From Ga0077527 sp964433345 (GTDB lineage: Bacteria > Pseudomonadota > Gammaproteobacteria > Burkholderiales > SG8-41): 64,000 nucleotides of DNA. Where the stretch lies: positions 62,001-126,000 of the forward strand of contig CAYSQJ010000004.1 in assembly GCA_964433345.1 (NCBI GenBank). The letters are read 5' to 3'. This document shows positions 15,616 to 24,251 of this stretch, in pieces. Under the pieces are notes generated by a model. The model was not told the DNA's origin and searched no databases. It was given only the letters and a program-made list of their open reading frames with translations. Made by a program: the position numbers and the translations under genes. Position 1 is the first letter of the stretch. The number at the start of each line of letters is the position of its first letter.

Positions 15616-16249
15616 CGGCGGCCGGCGACAGCAGCGCGCCGCAGGCGTCACGCGCGCCCCGGATGACGACGCGGCCGTCGGCACCCACCGAAACGCGGTC
15701 TTCGCACAGCCAGCGCAGGGCCTGCGGGTAGATGCGGTGCTCTTCGGCCAGCACCCGCGCGGCGAGTGTTTCTTCGCTGTCGCCGGGCAGCACCGGCACC
15801 GCGGCCTGGATGATGACCGGCCCGTGGTCGAGCTGCGGCGTCACGAAATGCACGGTACAGCCGTGGATGCGCACGCCGGCCTCGAGCGCCTGGCGGTGGG
15901 TATGCAGTCCGGGAAATGACGGCAGCAGCGAGGGATGGATGTTGACCATGCGCCCTGCATGGCGGCTGACGAAAGCCGTGGTCAGGATGCGCATGAAGCC
16001 GGCGAGCACGACGAGGTCGGCATGATGCGCGTCGATGACCTTTGCCAGCGCTGCGTCGAAGTCCTCGCGCGTCGCATGGGCCTTGTGGTCCACCACCGCA
16101 GTGGGAATGCCGTGTGCCGCCGCGGTCGCCAGTCCCTTCGCTGCCGGATCGTTGCTGATCACCGCACAGATCCGCGCCGGCAATTCCGCCTTGAGCAGGG
16201 CCTCCATGTTGCTGCCGCGCCCGGAAATCAGTATCGCGATGCGCTTCAG
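15608..16249 (-). CDS. purN: Phosphoribosylglycinamide formyltransferase 1 (apparent non-AUG start)
   Basis: PurN transfers a formyl group from 10-formyl-THF to GAR in purine synthesis. The catalytic region is intact: NIHPSLLPSFPGLHTHRQALEAG, HFVTPQLDHGPVI, and the Asn/His/Asp triad. The conserved N-terminus KRIAILISGRGSNM is encoded at 16205-16246 upstream of the first ATG (16205-16207), but no ATG, GTG or TTG precedes it in frame. The codon at the expected start is CTG (16247-16249), 5 bases after the purM stop. The ATG at 16207 would delete the phosphate-binding GRGSN loop, so I annotate from the CTG. It is in an operon with purM. Confidence 0.9.
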   Translation of the reverse strand: MKRIAILISGRGSNMEALLKAELPARICAVISNDPAAKGLATAAAHGIPTAVVDHKAHATREDFDAALAKVIDAHHADLVVLAGFMRILTTAFVSRHAGRMVNIHPSLLPSFPGLHTHRQALEAGVRIHGCTVHFVTPQLDHGPVIIQAAVPVLPGDSEETLAARVLAEEHRIYPQALRWLCEDRVSVGADGRVVIRGARDACGALLSPAADA

Positions 16250-16254
16250 GACGG

Positions 16255-17310
16255 TTACCCCCGGACGACTACGGTCTGTGCTTCGCCGCGGCGCCGGCGG
16301 CGCACGCTGCCGATGCGCCAGACCTGCTCGCCGGATTTCTCAAGGAGCTTCTGCGCGCGCGCAGCGTCCTCCTCTGCGACCACCACAACCATGCCGATGC
16401 CGCAGTTGAACACGCGGTGCATCTCATCGTCGGCGACGTTGCCCCGTTCCTGCAGCCAGCGGAACAGCGGCGGCAGTGGCCAGGTTTCACGCCGGATCTC
16501 GGCGGTCAGTCCTGCACCGAGCACCCGCGGCACGTTGTCGACGAGGCCGCCGCCGGTGATGTGGGCAAGGCCCTTGACCTGCACTTTTTTCATCAGTTGC
16601 AGAACGGGCTTCACGTAAATACGCGTTGGCGCAAGGATGGCATCCTTCAGCGCGCGGCCACCGATTTTCGCCGGCAGTTTCACGCCCGGCTGCGCGAGGA
16701 TGCGGCGGACCAGCGAATAGCCGTTGGAATGCGCGCCGTTGCTGGCGAGTCCCAGCACGACGTCGCCGGGGCGGATGCTGCGGCCGTCAATGATGCGTTT
16801 TTTCTCCACCACGCCGACGGCGAAGCCGGCGAGGTCATACTCGCCCGCGGGATACATGCCCGGCATCTCGGCGGTTTCGCCGCCGATCAGCGCACAACCG
16901 GCCATCTCGCAGCCTGCGGCTATGCCCTTCACCACGTCGGTCGCGGCATCGACATCGAGTTTGCCGCAGGCGTAGTAGTCGAGAAAAAACAGCGGTTCGG
17001 CGCCCAGCGTCAGGATGTCGTTGACGCTCATCGCGACGAGGTCAATGCCGATGCTGTCGTGGCGCCGCCATTCGAAAGCGAGCTTCAGCTTGGTGCCTAC
17101 GCCGTCGGTGCCGGAGACCAGCACCGGCTCGCGGTAGCCCCTCGGTACGGCAAACAGCGCGCCGAAACCGCCGATTCCGGCCATCACGCCGGGGCGCAGC
17201 GTGCGTTTTGCGTAGGGCTTGATGCGGTCGACAAGCGCGTCGCCGGCATCGATGTTGACGCCGGCGTCGCGGTAGGTCAGCGGCCTGCGGTTTGATTTCT
17301 TGCGTTTCAA
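16255..17310 (-). CDS. purM: Phosphoribosylformylglycinamidine cyclo-ligase (AIR synthetase)
   Basis: PurM closes the imidazole ring (FGAM + ATP to AIR). Family landmarks: LTYRDAGVNIDAGDALVDRIK at the N-terminus, GIGGFGALF, VSGTDGVGTKLKLA (ATP site), ALIGGETAEMPGMY and HITGGGLVDNVPRVL. I place the start at TTG 17308-17310, which has a GAGGA ribosome site 5 bases before it and gives 351 residues as usual for PurM. An ATG at 17392-17394 would add a 28-residue extension unlike the family. The gene is divergent from the AI-2E-family transporter and followed by purN, both classic neighbours in betaproteobacteria. Confidence 0.94.
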   Translation of the reverse strand: MKRKKSNRRPLTYRDAGVNIDAGDALVDRIKPYAKRTLRPGVMAGIGGFGALFAVPRGYREPVLVSGTDGVGTKLKLAFEWRRHDSIGIDLVAMSVNDILTLGAEPLFFLDYYACGKLDVDAATDVVKGIAAGCEMAGCALIGGETAEMPGMYPAGEYDLAGFAVGVVEKKRIIDGRSIRPGDVVLGLASNGAHSNGYSLVRRILAQPGVKLPAKIGGRALKDAILAPTRIYVKPVLQLMKKVQVKGLAHITGGGLVDNVPRVLGAGLTAEIRRETWPLPPLFRWLQERGNVADDEMHRVFNCGIGMVVVVAEEDAARAQKLLEKSGEQVWRIGSVRRRRRGEAQTVVVRG

Positions 17311-17424
17311 GGCGGTCCTCGGGTTTGCGGTGAGGGTCTGCAGTGGCGGAGCGGCAGCCATATCCGGTTGCCCTGATAAGATAGGCGCCGGCATTACGCC
17401 TGACCGAGACGAATTTTAGCTTAA

Positions 17425-18483
17425 ATGGGTATCCCGGGCCGCACTCCTCAGCACCTCTGGCAATGGCTGGCCGCGGCGGCATTCTCCGTCGCCGCGATCT
17501 ACCTGCTCAGCCCGATCCTGACGCCTTTCCTGCTGGCGGCGATCCTCGCCTACATCTGCAATCCGCTGGTTGCACGCATGACCCGTCGCCGTGTGCCGCG
17601 CGCGCTGGCCACGGCGCTGGTGCTGATTCTGCTGCTGCTCGCGGTGCTGGTGCTGCTGGTGGTGCTGCTGCCGCTGCTGATCCGCCAGGTGCGCGCGATT
17701 GCAGATCAGGCACCCATATTCGTCGACTGGCTGCGCACTGCCGCGGCGCCGCGGCTGGAGGAATTGCTTGGTGTGCAGCTGGAAACGGGGATGGTCCGCG
17801 ACTGGGTGACCTCCCACCTCGCAGAAATCCGCGATTTCGCGCTGAAACTGCTGCCCACGCTCACCAGCGGTGGGCTCGCCGTTGTCGGTTTCGTCGTCAA
17901 CGTGGTGCTGGTCCCCCTGGTGCTGTTCTATTTCCTGCGCGACTGGGATCACATCGTCGGCGGCATCGACGGCATGATCCCGCGGCGCCATCATGGCCGC
18001 ATCAACCTGATCGCCCGCGAGATCGACGAGGTGCTCGGCCAGTTCCTGCGCGGACAGCTGCTGGTGATGCTGGGCATGGCGCTGTTCTATACCGTAGGGC
18101 TGTGGCTGGTCGGACTCGACTACGCGCTGTCGGTGGGTATTTTTGCCGGACTGGTGACCTTCGTGCCGTACCTGGGCGTCATCGTCGGCGTGGTGCTGGC
18201 GACGCTGACCGGCCTGCTGCAATTCCAGGAACTCATGCCGCTGCTCTGGATCTGGGTCGTGTTCCTGCTTGCGAACATGGTGGAAGGTTACCTGCTGGTG
18301 CCCTGGCTGGTCGGGGAACGCATCGGCCTGCATCCCGTCGCGGTGATATTTGCGCTGCTGGCCTTCGGCAGCCTGTTCGGTTTCTTCGGTGTGCTGCTGG
18401 CCTTGCCGGTCAGCGCGGCTTTGCTGGTGTGGGCGCGCCACCTGCGCCGCGATTACCTCGCGAGCGGCATGTACCGTGAGTGA
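17425..18483 (+). CDS. AI-2E/PerM-family membrane transporter
   Basis: A 352-residue polytopic protein of the AI-2E transporter (UPF0118/PerM) family. It has about seven membrane spans: two N-terminal, one near 60-80 in a poly-Leu/Val run, a soluble mid-section (about 90-150), then spans from 152 onward. Typical motifs are FLLAAILAYICNPLV and VTFVPYLGVIVGVVLATLTG. Some members export autoinducer-2, others are Na+/H+ antiporters; the substrate cannot be read from sequence. It sits between purM (divergent) and hda, the standard betaproteobacterial order. Its stop is 38 bases from the hda ATG. Confidence 0.9.
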   Translation: MGIPGRTPQHLWQWLAAAAFSVAAIYLLSPILTPFLLAAILAYICNPLVARMTRRRVPRALATALVLILLLLAVLVLLVVLLPLLIRQVRAIADQAPIFVDWLRTAAAPRLEELLGVQLETGMVRDWVTSHLAEIRDFALKLLPTLTSGGLAVVGFVVNVVLVPLVLFYFLRDWDHIVGGIDGMIPRRHHGRINLIAREIDEVLGQFLRGQLLVMLGMALFYTVGLWLVGLDYALSVGIFAGLVTFVPYLGVIVGVVLATLTGLLQFQELMPLLWIWVVFLLANMVEGYLLVPWLVGERIGLHPVAVIFALLAFGSLFGFFGVLLALPVSAALLVWARHLRRDYLASGMYRE

Positions 18484-18521
18484 GGCGCGGTGAACGGGTT
18501 GCTGCGAATGAGATCCGGGGA

Positions 18522-19196
18522 ATGAAGCAGCTGGTTCTGGAACTGGCGGCGGCGCCGGAGCCGACGCTCGACAATTTTGTCGTCGGCGCCAATGCCGAGG
18601 TGGTCGCCGCGTTGCGTGGGCTGCTGCATGGCGGGCAGGCGGAGCGCTTTCTCTACCTCTGGGGCGGCAGCGGCAGCGGCCGCAGCCACCTGCTGCAGGC
18701 GATGCTGCGCGCCTTTCGCGAAGACGGCAGGGCCGTGCACCTGTTCGGCGGATCTGCGGACGGAATCCGCCCCGACGACGCCTGTATCGCCGACGATGTG
18801 CAGTACCTTGACGGCCCGGCCCAGGTCGCCCTGTTCAATGTCTGCAACACGCTGCGCGAAGGCAGCGGCGTGCTGCTTGCGGCCGGTGACCTGCCGCCGG
18901 CGCGACTGTCGCTGCGCCCCGATCTTCTGACCCGCCTCGCCTGGGGCCTGGTCTACGAGGTGCATGCGCTGAGCGAGTCGGACCGCCGCGCGGCGCTGCG
19001 CGACTATGCGGCGGCCCGCGGATTCACGCTGCCGCCGGAAGTGGCCGACTACCTGCTGGCGCGTGCGCCGCGCGACCTGAGTTCGCTGCGCGCGCTGGTC
19101 GATACCCTGGATCGCCTGTCGCTGCAGCAGAAGCGCGCGATCACGGTGCCCCTGGCGCGCGAGCTGCTGCAGCCGGCGCGACTGAACCAATCCTGA
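18522..19196 (+). CDS. hda: DnaA regulatory inactivator Hda
   Basis: A 224-residue DnaA-like AAA+ protein that, with the beta-clamp, triggers ATP hydrolysis by DnaA after initiation. The N-terminus MKQLVLELAAAPEPTLDNF holds the clamp-binding QLxLxL-type motif. The Walker A is GGSGSGRSH (48-56), with Arg in place of Lys as in many Hda proteins. The Walker B is CIADDVQYLDG. It lacks the DnaA DNA-binding domain IV. The ATG at 18522 is preferred over the one at 18480 because the clamp motif must be N-terminal. Confidence 0.93.
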   Translation: MKQLVLELAAAPEPTLDNFVVGANAEVVAALRGLLHGGQAERFLYLWGGSGSGRSHLLQAMLRAFREDGRAVHLFGGSADGIRPDDACIADDVQYLDGPAQVALFNVCNTLREGSGVLLAAGDLPPARLSLRPDLLTRLAWGLVYEVHALSESDRRAALRDYAAARGFTLPPEVADYLLARAPRDLSSLRALVDTLDRLSLQQKRAITVPLARELLQPARLNQS

Positions 19197-19221
19197 AACG
19201 AAGCATGGAACGGAAACAAGC

Positions 19222-19878
19222 ATGAGCCTGGCATTGTTCGACCTCGACAACACGCTGCTCGCCGGCGACAGCGATTTTGAATGGGCGCAGTTCCTGATCG
19301 ACCGCGGCGTACTCGACCGCGAAGTCTACGAGGCGCGCAACCAGCAGTTCTACGACCAATACAAGGCCGGCACGCTGGACATCCGCGAGTTCCTGGATTT
19401 TCAGCTCAAGCCGCTGTCGCGCCACCCGCGCCATGTGCTCGATGCCTGGCATGCGGAGTACATGCGCGAACGCATCGAACCGATGATCCGCGATTCGGCG
19501 CGGGAACTGGTAGAGCGCCACCGCGGCGACCTGTGCGCGATCATCACCGCGACCAACAGCTTCGTCACCGCGCCGATCGCGCGCGCCTTCGGCATCGAAC
19601 ACCTGATCGCCACCGAGCCTGAGGTCCGCGACGGCGAGTTCACCGGCGGCGTCAGCGGCACGCCGAGTTTTCGCGAGGGCAAGGTAGAGCGCCTCGAGTC
19701 ATGGCTGGCCGCCCGCGGGGAAGGCTTAAAAAGTCATTTAAAATCAACATTTTACAGCGACTCCCATAATGACCTGCCCTTGCTCGGGATGGTCAGCCAT
19801 CCGGTGGCGGTGGATCCCGATGCGGCCCTGCGCGCCCACGCCGAGGCGCGGGGCTGGCCGATCATCAGCCTCGGCTGA
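19222..19878 (+). CDS. HAD-IB family phosphatase
   Basis: A 218-residue haloacid-dehalogenase hydrolase of subfamily IB (SerB/CicA-like). Motif I is LALFDLDNTLLAGDSD (nucleophile Asp and the +2 Asp), motif II is the Thr in IITATNS, and motif III is FYSDSHNDLPLL with its acidic pair. It is likely a cytoplasmic phosphomonoesterase; the substrate is unknown. It lies between hda and pcnB, as in other betaproteobacteria. Codons for about residues 169-179 (19725-19757) are strikingly AT-rich compared with the rest of the gene. Confidence 0.9.
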   Translation: MSLALFDLDNTLLAGDSDFEWAQFLIDRGVLDREVYEARNQQFYDQYKAGTLDIREFLDFQLKPLSRHPRHVLDAWHAEYMRERIEPMIRDSARELVERHRGDLCAIITATNSFVTAPIARAFGIEHLIATEPEVRDGEFTGGVSGTPSFREGKVERLESWLAARGEGLKSHLKSTFYSDSHNDLPLLGMVSHPVAVDPDAALRAHAEARGWPIISLG

Positions 19879-19907
19879 TTGCGGGCGGGACGCATCGGCG
19901 GGGCATG

Positions 19908-19913
19908 TATAAT
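19908..19913 (+). promoter_or_regulatory. -10 element of pcnB promoter
   Basis: A consensus TATAAT preceded directly by TG. No good -35 is seen at 16-18 bases. The start near 19920 would give a leader of about 80 bases before the pcnB ATG. Confidence 0.5.
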
Positions 19914-19999
19914 CGCGCCGGTTTTCCCAGCTGCGGCAAGCCGACGGCATAAGCCGTCATTCCAGAGCATGCCGCCCGCCATTTCCGCATGATTTCCGC

Positions 20000-21343
20000 A
20001 TGATCAAGAAGCTGCTCGGCCGGATGTTTTCCGGCCGCATGTTCAAACCGGCCAAACCGCGAATCATCGCGGTGGGCGAGCACGGCATCACCCGCGACCG
20101 CATCGGCAGTTGCGCGCTGCGCACCTGCGATGCGCTGCAGGAAGCGGGTTACAACGCCTTCGTCGTCGGCGGCGCGGTGCGCGACCTGATCCTCGGCCGC
20201 GATCCCAAGGATTTTGATGTCGCTACCGATGCCACTCCGGAACAGGTGCGCGCGGTTTTCCGCCGTTCGCGCATCATCGGCCGGCGTTTCCGGATCGTCC
20301 ACGTGATGTGCGGCCGTGATCTGGTGGAGGTCACCACCTTCCGCGGCCCGGCCGACGAAGGCAGTGCCGGCACCCAGATCGAGGACGAGCACGGCCGCCT
20401 GTTGCGCGACAACGTGTGGGGCGACCAGGCGCAGGATGCGGCGCGGCGCGATTTCACGATCAACGCGCTGTTCTATGACCCCTCGCGCGAGCAGGTCTGG
20501 GACTATCACGGCGGCGTTGCCGATCTCAGACGCAAGCGCCTGCGCATGATCGGCGATCCCGCGCAGCGTTATCGCGAGGATCCCGTGCGCATGCTGCGCG
20601 CGGTGCGTTTTGCCGCCTCCTGCGGGCTGGAAATCGATGCGCCGACGCGCAAGCCGGTGAAGGCATTGGCGAAACTGCTGGCCAATGTGCCGGCGGCGCG
20701 GCTGTTCGATGAAATGCTCAAGCTGCTGCTGTCGGGCCATGCTGCCGAATGCGTGAAGCGTCTGCGCAGGGAGGGGCTTCATCACGGCCTGCTGCCGCTG
20801 CTCGACGTGATCCTTGAGCAACCCATGGGTGAGCGTTTCGTGATGCTCGCGCTGAAGAACACCGATGCGCGCATCCGCGACGGCAAGCCGGTTTCGCCGG
20901 CCTTCCTGTTCGCGGCGCTGATGTGGCATGAGGTGCTCGCGGCCTGGAAAAAGACCGAGGCGCGCGGTGTGCCGCCGATCCCCGCGCTCTACGAGGCGAT
21001 GGACGAAATGCTCGACCGGCAGACCGAGCAGCTCGCCATTCCGCGGCGCTACACCTCGGACATGAAGGAATTGTGGGCGCTGCAGCCGCGTTTCGAGCAG
21101 CGTTCGGGCCAGCGGCCGTTCCGCCTGCTGGAACATCCGCGCTTTCGCGCAGCCTATGATTTCCTGCTGCTGCGCTGTGAAAGCGGGGAGGTCGACAAGT
21201 CGCTCGGAGACTGGTGGACCAGCTTCCAGGATGCCGATGCCGATGCGCGGGCGGGCATGCTGGTCGCCGACAGCGGCCCGGCGAAAAAGCGCCGCAAGCG
21301 CCGTCGCCGCAAGCCGGCAGCGGAAACGCCGGCTGCCGGGTGA
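20000..21343 (+). CDS. pcnB: Poly(A) polymerase I
   Basis: A 447-residue class II nucleotidyltransferase that adds poly(A) tails to RNA 3' ends, promoting decay. The catalytic head has GGAVRDLILGRDPKDFDVAT (about 57-76, with the DFD metal-binding Asp pair) and RRDFTINALFYDP. The RNA-binding body contains YREDPVRMLRAVRFAA. The Arg/Lys-rich C-terminal tail (KKRRKRRRRK) is typical of PAP I and distinguishes it from a CCA-adding enzyme. The ATG at 20000 is the first of the frame. folK overlaps the stop. Confidence 0.95.
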   Translation: MIKKLLGRMFSGRMFKPAKPRIIAVGEHGITRDRIGSCALRTCDALQEAGYNAFVVGGAVRDLILGRDPKDFDVATDATPEQVRAVFRRSRIIGRRFRIVHVMCGRDLVEVTTFRGPADEGSAGTQIEDEHGRLLRDNVWGDQAQDAARRDFTINALFYDPSREQVWDYHGGVADLRRKRLRMIGDPAQRYREDPVRMLRAVRFAASCGLEIDAPTRKPVKALAKLLANVPAARLFDEMLKLLLSGHAAECVKRLRREGLHHGLLPLLDVILEQPMGERFVMLALKNTDARIRDGKPVSPAFLFAALMWHEVLAAWKKTEARGVPPIPALYEAMDEMLDRQTEQLAIPRRYTSDMKELWALQPRFEQRSGQRPFRLLEHPRFRAAYDFLLLRCESGEVDKSLGDWWTSFQDADADARAGMLVADSGPAKKRRKRRRRKPAAETPAAG

Positions 21344-21852
21344 AGCGGGTGCCCGCCGCCACGCACGCTGCCTGCGTTGCGCTCGGTGCGAACATCGGGG
21401 AACCGCTGCGCCAGATCGAAGCGGGTTTCGCCGCGCTGGGCGCATTACCTGGAACCCGGCTTGTCGCGAAGTCCTCGCTCTACCGCAGCGCGCCCGTCGG
21501 CTACGCCGACCAGCCTGATTTCATCAATGCGGTGGCGATGATCGAGACCGCGCTTACGCCCCATGCGCTGCTTGCCGCGCTGCTCGATGTCGAGCGCGCA
21601 CACGGTCGGGTGCGCGATTTTCCCAATGCCCCTCGCACACTCGATCTCGACATCGTGCTCTACGGCGACCTCGTGCTGCATGAGCCGGGCCTGACGATCC
21701 CGCATGCACGCATGCTCGAGCGCGCCTTCGTGATGGTGCCGCTGGCCGAGATCGCGCCCGGCACGCCGGTGCCGGGACGCGGCCTGGTCGGAGAGCTGGC
21801 CGCGCGGCTGGATGCCGGCAGCGTTGCACAGCTGCAGCGGATGCCGGCATGA
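21340..21852 (+). CDS. folK: 2-amino-4-hydroxy-6-hydroxymethyldihydropteridine pyrophosphokinase
   Basis: A 170-residue HPPK that transfers pyrophosphate from ATP to the pterin in folate synthesis. Signatures: ALGANIGEPLRQIEAGFAAL near the N-terminus and GRVRDFPNAPRTLDLDIVLYGD with the two metal-binding Asp residues. The start is GTG 21340, which overlaps the pcnB stop (GTGA); the same frame is open further back inside pcnB but that is not HPPK-like. pcnB-folK is a conserved pair, and the kinase gene after it overlaps by 4 bases. Confidence 0.95.
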   Translation: MKRVPAATHAACVALGANIGEPLRQIEAGFAALGALPGTRLVAKSSLYRSAPVGYADQPDFINAVAMIETALTPHALLAALLDVERAHGRVRDFPNAPRTLDLDIVLYGDLVLHEPGLTIPHARMLERAFVMVPLAEIAPGTPVPGRGLVGELAARLDAGSVAQLQRMPA

Positions 21853-22493
21853 CGCTGAATCCCCGCTACCGCTACATCGTGATCGAGGGGCCGATCGGTT
21901 CGGGCAAGACCACGCTGGCGCGCCGCCTCGCGGAGCATCTCGGAGCAGCGACGCTGTTCGAGGATCCCGATGCCAATCCCTTCCTGCCCGGGTTCTACCG
22001 GGATCCCGCGCGCCATGCGCTGCCGGTGCAGCTGTTTTTCCTGTTCCAGCGCATGAACCAGGTGCGCGATCTCGCCCAGTCCGACCTTTTCGGCGGTGTG
22101 ACCGTTGCCGATTTCATGCTGGAGAAGGATCCGCTGTTCGCGCGCCTGAATCTCAACGACGACGAGCTCGCCCTCTACCGCCAGATCTACGATCACCTGA
22201 AACCGCAGGCGCCGCAGCCCGATCTGGTGGTATACCTGCAGGCTGGTGCCGAAACCCTGGTGGAGCGCGTGCGGCGGCGTGCCACCCGTTACGAAAAATC
22301 GATTCCTGACGAATATCTGCTCCGACTCGCTGATGCGTATGCCCGGTACTTCCATCACTACAGCGCGGCACCGTTGCTGATCGTCAATTCCGAGAACATG
22401 AACTTCGTTGATTCGGCCGCGGATTTTGATTTATTGTTGCGGCGTATCAATGCCATGCGCGGCCCGCGCGAATTTTTCAGCCAGGGCGGATAG
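21849..22493 (+). CDS. Deoxynucleoside kinase (dGK/dAK family)
   Basis: A 214-residue kinase with a P-loop GPIGSGKTT (residues 14-22), the DPDANPFLPGFYRD substrate loop, a TVADFMLEKDPLFA motif and the lid arginines RVRRRATRYEKSI. It belongs to the deoxyadenosine/deoxyguanosine kinase family, phosphorylating purine deoxynucleosides for salvage. It is coupled to folK (ATGA overlap) and followed after 17 bases by panB, an order widely seen in betaproteobacteria. Exact base preference cannot be read. Confidence 0.88.
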   Translation: MTLNPRYRYIVIEGPIGSGKTTLARRLAEHLGAATLFEDPDANPFLPGFYRDPARHALPVQLFFLFQRMNQVRDLAQSDLFGGVTVADFMLEKDPLFARLNLNDDELALYRQIYDHLKPQAPQPDLVVYLQAGAETLVERVRRRATRYEKSIPDEYLLRLADAYARYFHHYSAAPLLIVNSENMNFVDSAADFDLLLRRINAMRGPREFFSQGG

Positions 22494-22510
22494 CCAGGAG
22501 AGTTTTCCCC

Positions 22511-23305
22511 ATGCGAATGACGCTCAGCAACTTGCACAAGATGATGCGGGACGGCGAGAAAATCACGATGCTGACCTGCTATGACGCGAGCTTCGCGTCC
22601 CTGCTTGACGGCGCAGGCCTCGATACGCTGCTGATCGGCGACTCTCTGGGCAACGTGCTGCAGGGACACGAATCGACTCTGCCGGTCTCCCTGCGCGACA
22701 TGGTTTACCACACCGCCTGTGTGGCGCGCGGCGCAAAACGCGCCTTCATCATCGGCGACATGCCCTTCGGCACCTTCCAGGTGAGTCCGCAGGACGCCTT
22801 CCGCAACGCCGCCGAAATCATGGCGGCCGGTGCGCAGATGGTGAAGGTCGAGGGCGGGCGGCCGATGCTGGAAACCATCTCCTTCCTCACCGAGCGCGGC
22901 ATCCCGGTATGCGGGCACCTCGGGCTGACACCGCAGTCGGTTCACCAGCTTGGCGGCTACCGCGTGCAGGGCAGGGCCGATGACGATGCGCAGCGCCTGC
23001 TCGACGACGCACGCATCCTGGAGCAGGCGGGTGCCGGCATGATCGTCTTGGAGGCGATTCCCGCGGCGCTGGCGAGCCAGGTCACCGCGGCGGCCGGCGT
23101 GCCGACCATCGGTATTGGCGCCGGCGCGGACTGCCATGGCCAGGTGCTGGTGTTGCATGACATGCTCGATGTCTACCCGGGCAAAAAGGCCAAGTTCGTC
23201 AAGAATTACATGAAGGCGGCGGCCGGTTCGATCCAGGATGCGGTCGCGCTCTACGTCGAGGAAGTCCGGGCAGGGAAGTTTCCGGGCAAGGAACACTCGT
23301 TCTGA
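22511..23305 (+). CDS. panB: 3-methyl-2-oxobutanoate hydroxymethyltransferase
   Basis: A 264-residue TIM-barrel enzyme that makes ketopantoate from alpha-ketoisovalerate and 5,10-methylene-THF. Signatures are MLTCYDASFASLLDGAGLDTLLIGDSLGNVLQGHESTLPVS (metal-binding Asp), VKVEGG, CGHLGLTPQS and IGIGAGADCHGQVLVLHDML. Length is normal. An AGGAG site precedes the ATG. It would work with panC; the two are separated by an inverted heptad array rather than overlapping. Confidence 0.96.
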   Translation: MRMTLSNLHKMMRDGEKITMLTCYDASFASLLDGAGLDTLLIGDSLGNVLQGHESTLPVSLRDMVYHTACVARGAKRAFIIGDMPFGTFQVSPQDAFRNAAEIMAAGAQMVKVEGGRPMLETISFLTERGIPVCGHLGLTPQSVHQLGGYRVQGRADDDAQRLLDDARILEQAGAGMIVLEAIPAALASQVTAAAGVPTIGIGAGADCHGQVLVLHDMLDVYPGKKAKFVKNYMKAAAGSIQDAVALYVEEVRAGKFPGKEHSF

Positions 23306-23311
23306 GGCCGT

Positions 23312-23407
23312 GATGAATGATGAGCGACGAGTGATGAGCGCCGCCCGCTTCCTTTATCGCGTATGATGCGGCGGTTTTCGCTCATCGCTCATCATTCCTA
23401 GCTCATC
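23312..23407. repeat. Inverted 7-bp tandem-repeat element between panB and panC
   Basis: Left arm 23312-23339: four units (GATGAAT, GATGAGC, GACGAGT, GATGAGC). Right arm 23380-23407: GCTCATC, GCTCATC, a degenerate unit, GCTCATC, i.e. the same unit inverted. The 40 bases between them include TATGAT (23362-23367), a possible -10 for panC. The element fills nearly the whole 109-base gap. Confidence 0.85.
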
Positions 23408-23414
23408 GCTGTCC

Positions 23415-24251
23415 ATGGACGTCATCCACTCCGTAGCCGAACTGCGCGAACGCCTGCGCCGCGAGCCGGACAACGTATTCGTGCCCACGATGGGCAACCT
23501 GCACGAGGGGCACATCGAGCTGATGCGCATTGCCAAGCCGCGTGCGGCCTGCACCGTCGTCAGCATTTTTGTCAACCGCCTGCAGTTCGGCCCGCGCGAG
23601 GATTTCGACCGGTATCCGCGCACCTTCCAGTCGGATTGCGAGCGGCTGCGCAATGCCGGTGTTGACGTGGTGTTTGCGCCGGACGAGCGGGAGATCTATC
23701 CCGAGCCGCAGACCTATGTCGTCGAGCCCTCGGACCTGCAGCACATCCTTGACGGCGGCGCACGCCCCGGTCATTTTCGCGGCGTTGCCACCGTGGTGCT
23801 GAAGCTCTTCAACATGGTGTCGCCGCATGCCGCTATTTTCGGCAAGAAGGATTACCAGCAGTGCCTGGTGCTCACCAACATGGTGCGCCAGTTCGCGCTG
23901 CCGATCGAGATCATCCTTGCCGAAACCGTGCGCGCCGAGGATGGCCTGGCGCTGTCCTCGCGCAACTCCTACCTGAGCCCGGCCGAACGCCAGGAGGCGC
24001 CGCGGCTCTATCGCGTGCTGCGCAACGCCCGCGGCGAGATTGCTCTGGGTGCGCGCGACTACCAGCGCATCGAACTGGCGGCGATGGCGGAGCTGGCGAA
24101 ACATGGCTGGAAGCCCGATTACGTCGCGGTGCGCCGGCGCAGCGACCTGCAGTTGCCAATCAACGGCGACCACGAACTGGTGATCCTGGCTGCGGCGCGG
24201 CTGGGCAAGACGCGCCTGATCGACAACATCGAGGTGGTCGCTAAACCCTAG
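23415..24251 (+). CDS. panC: Pantothenate synthetase
   Basis: A 278-residue ligase that condenses pantoate and beta-alanine with ATP. The HIGH-like motif is in PTMGNLHEGHIELM (about 24-37), the substrate region is VVLKLFNMVSPHAAIFGKKDYQQ, and the KMSKS-like segment is LSSRNSYLSP. Its 3' end overlaps by 11 bases with the convergent membrane-protein gene. No ribosome site stands out; a heptad array occupies the leader. Confidence 0.95.
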   Translation: MDVIHSVAELRERLRREPDNVFVPTMGNLHEGHIELMRIAKPRAACTVVSIFVNRLQFGPREDFDRYPRTFQSDCERLRNAGVDVVFAPDEREIYPEPQTYVVEPSDLQHILDGGARPGHFRGVATVVLKLFNMVSPHAAIFGKKDYQQCLVLTNMVRQFALPIEIILAETVRAEDGLALSSRNSYLSPAERQEAPRLYRVLRNARGEIALGARDYQRIELAAMAELAKHGWKPDYVAVRRRSDLQLPINGDHELVILAAARLGKTRLIDNIEVVAKP

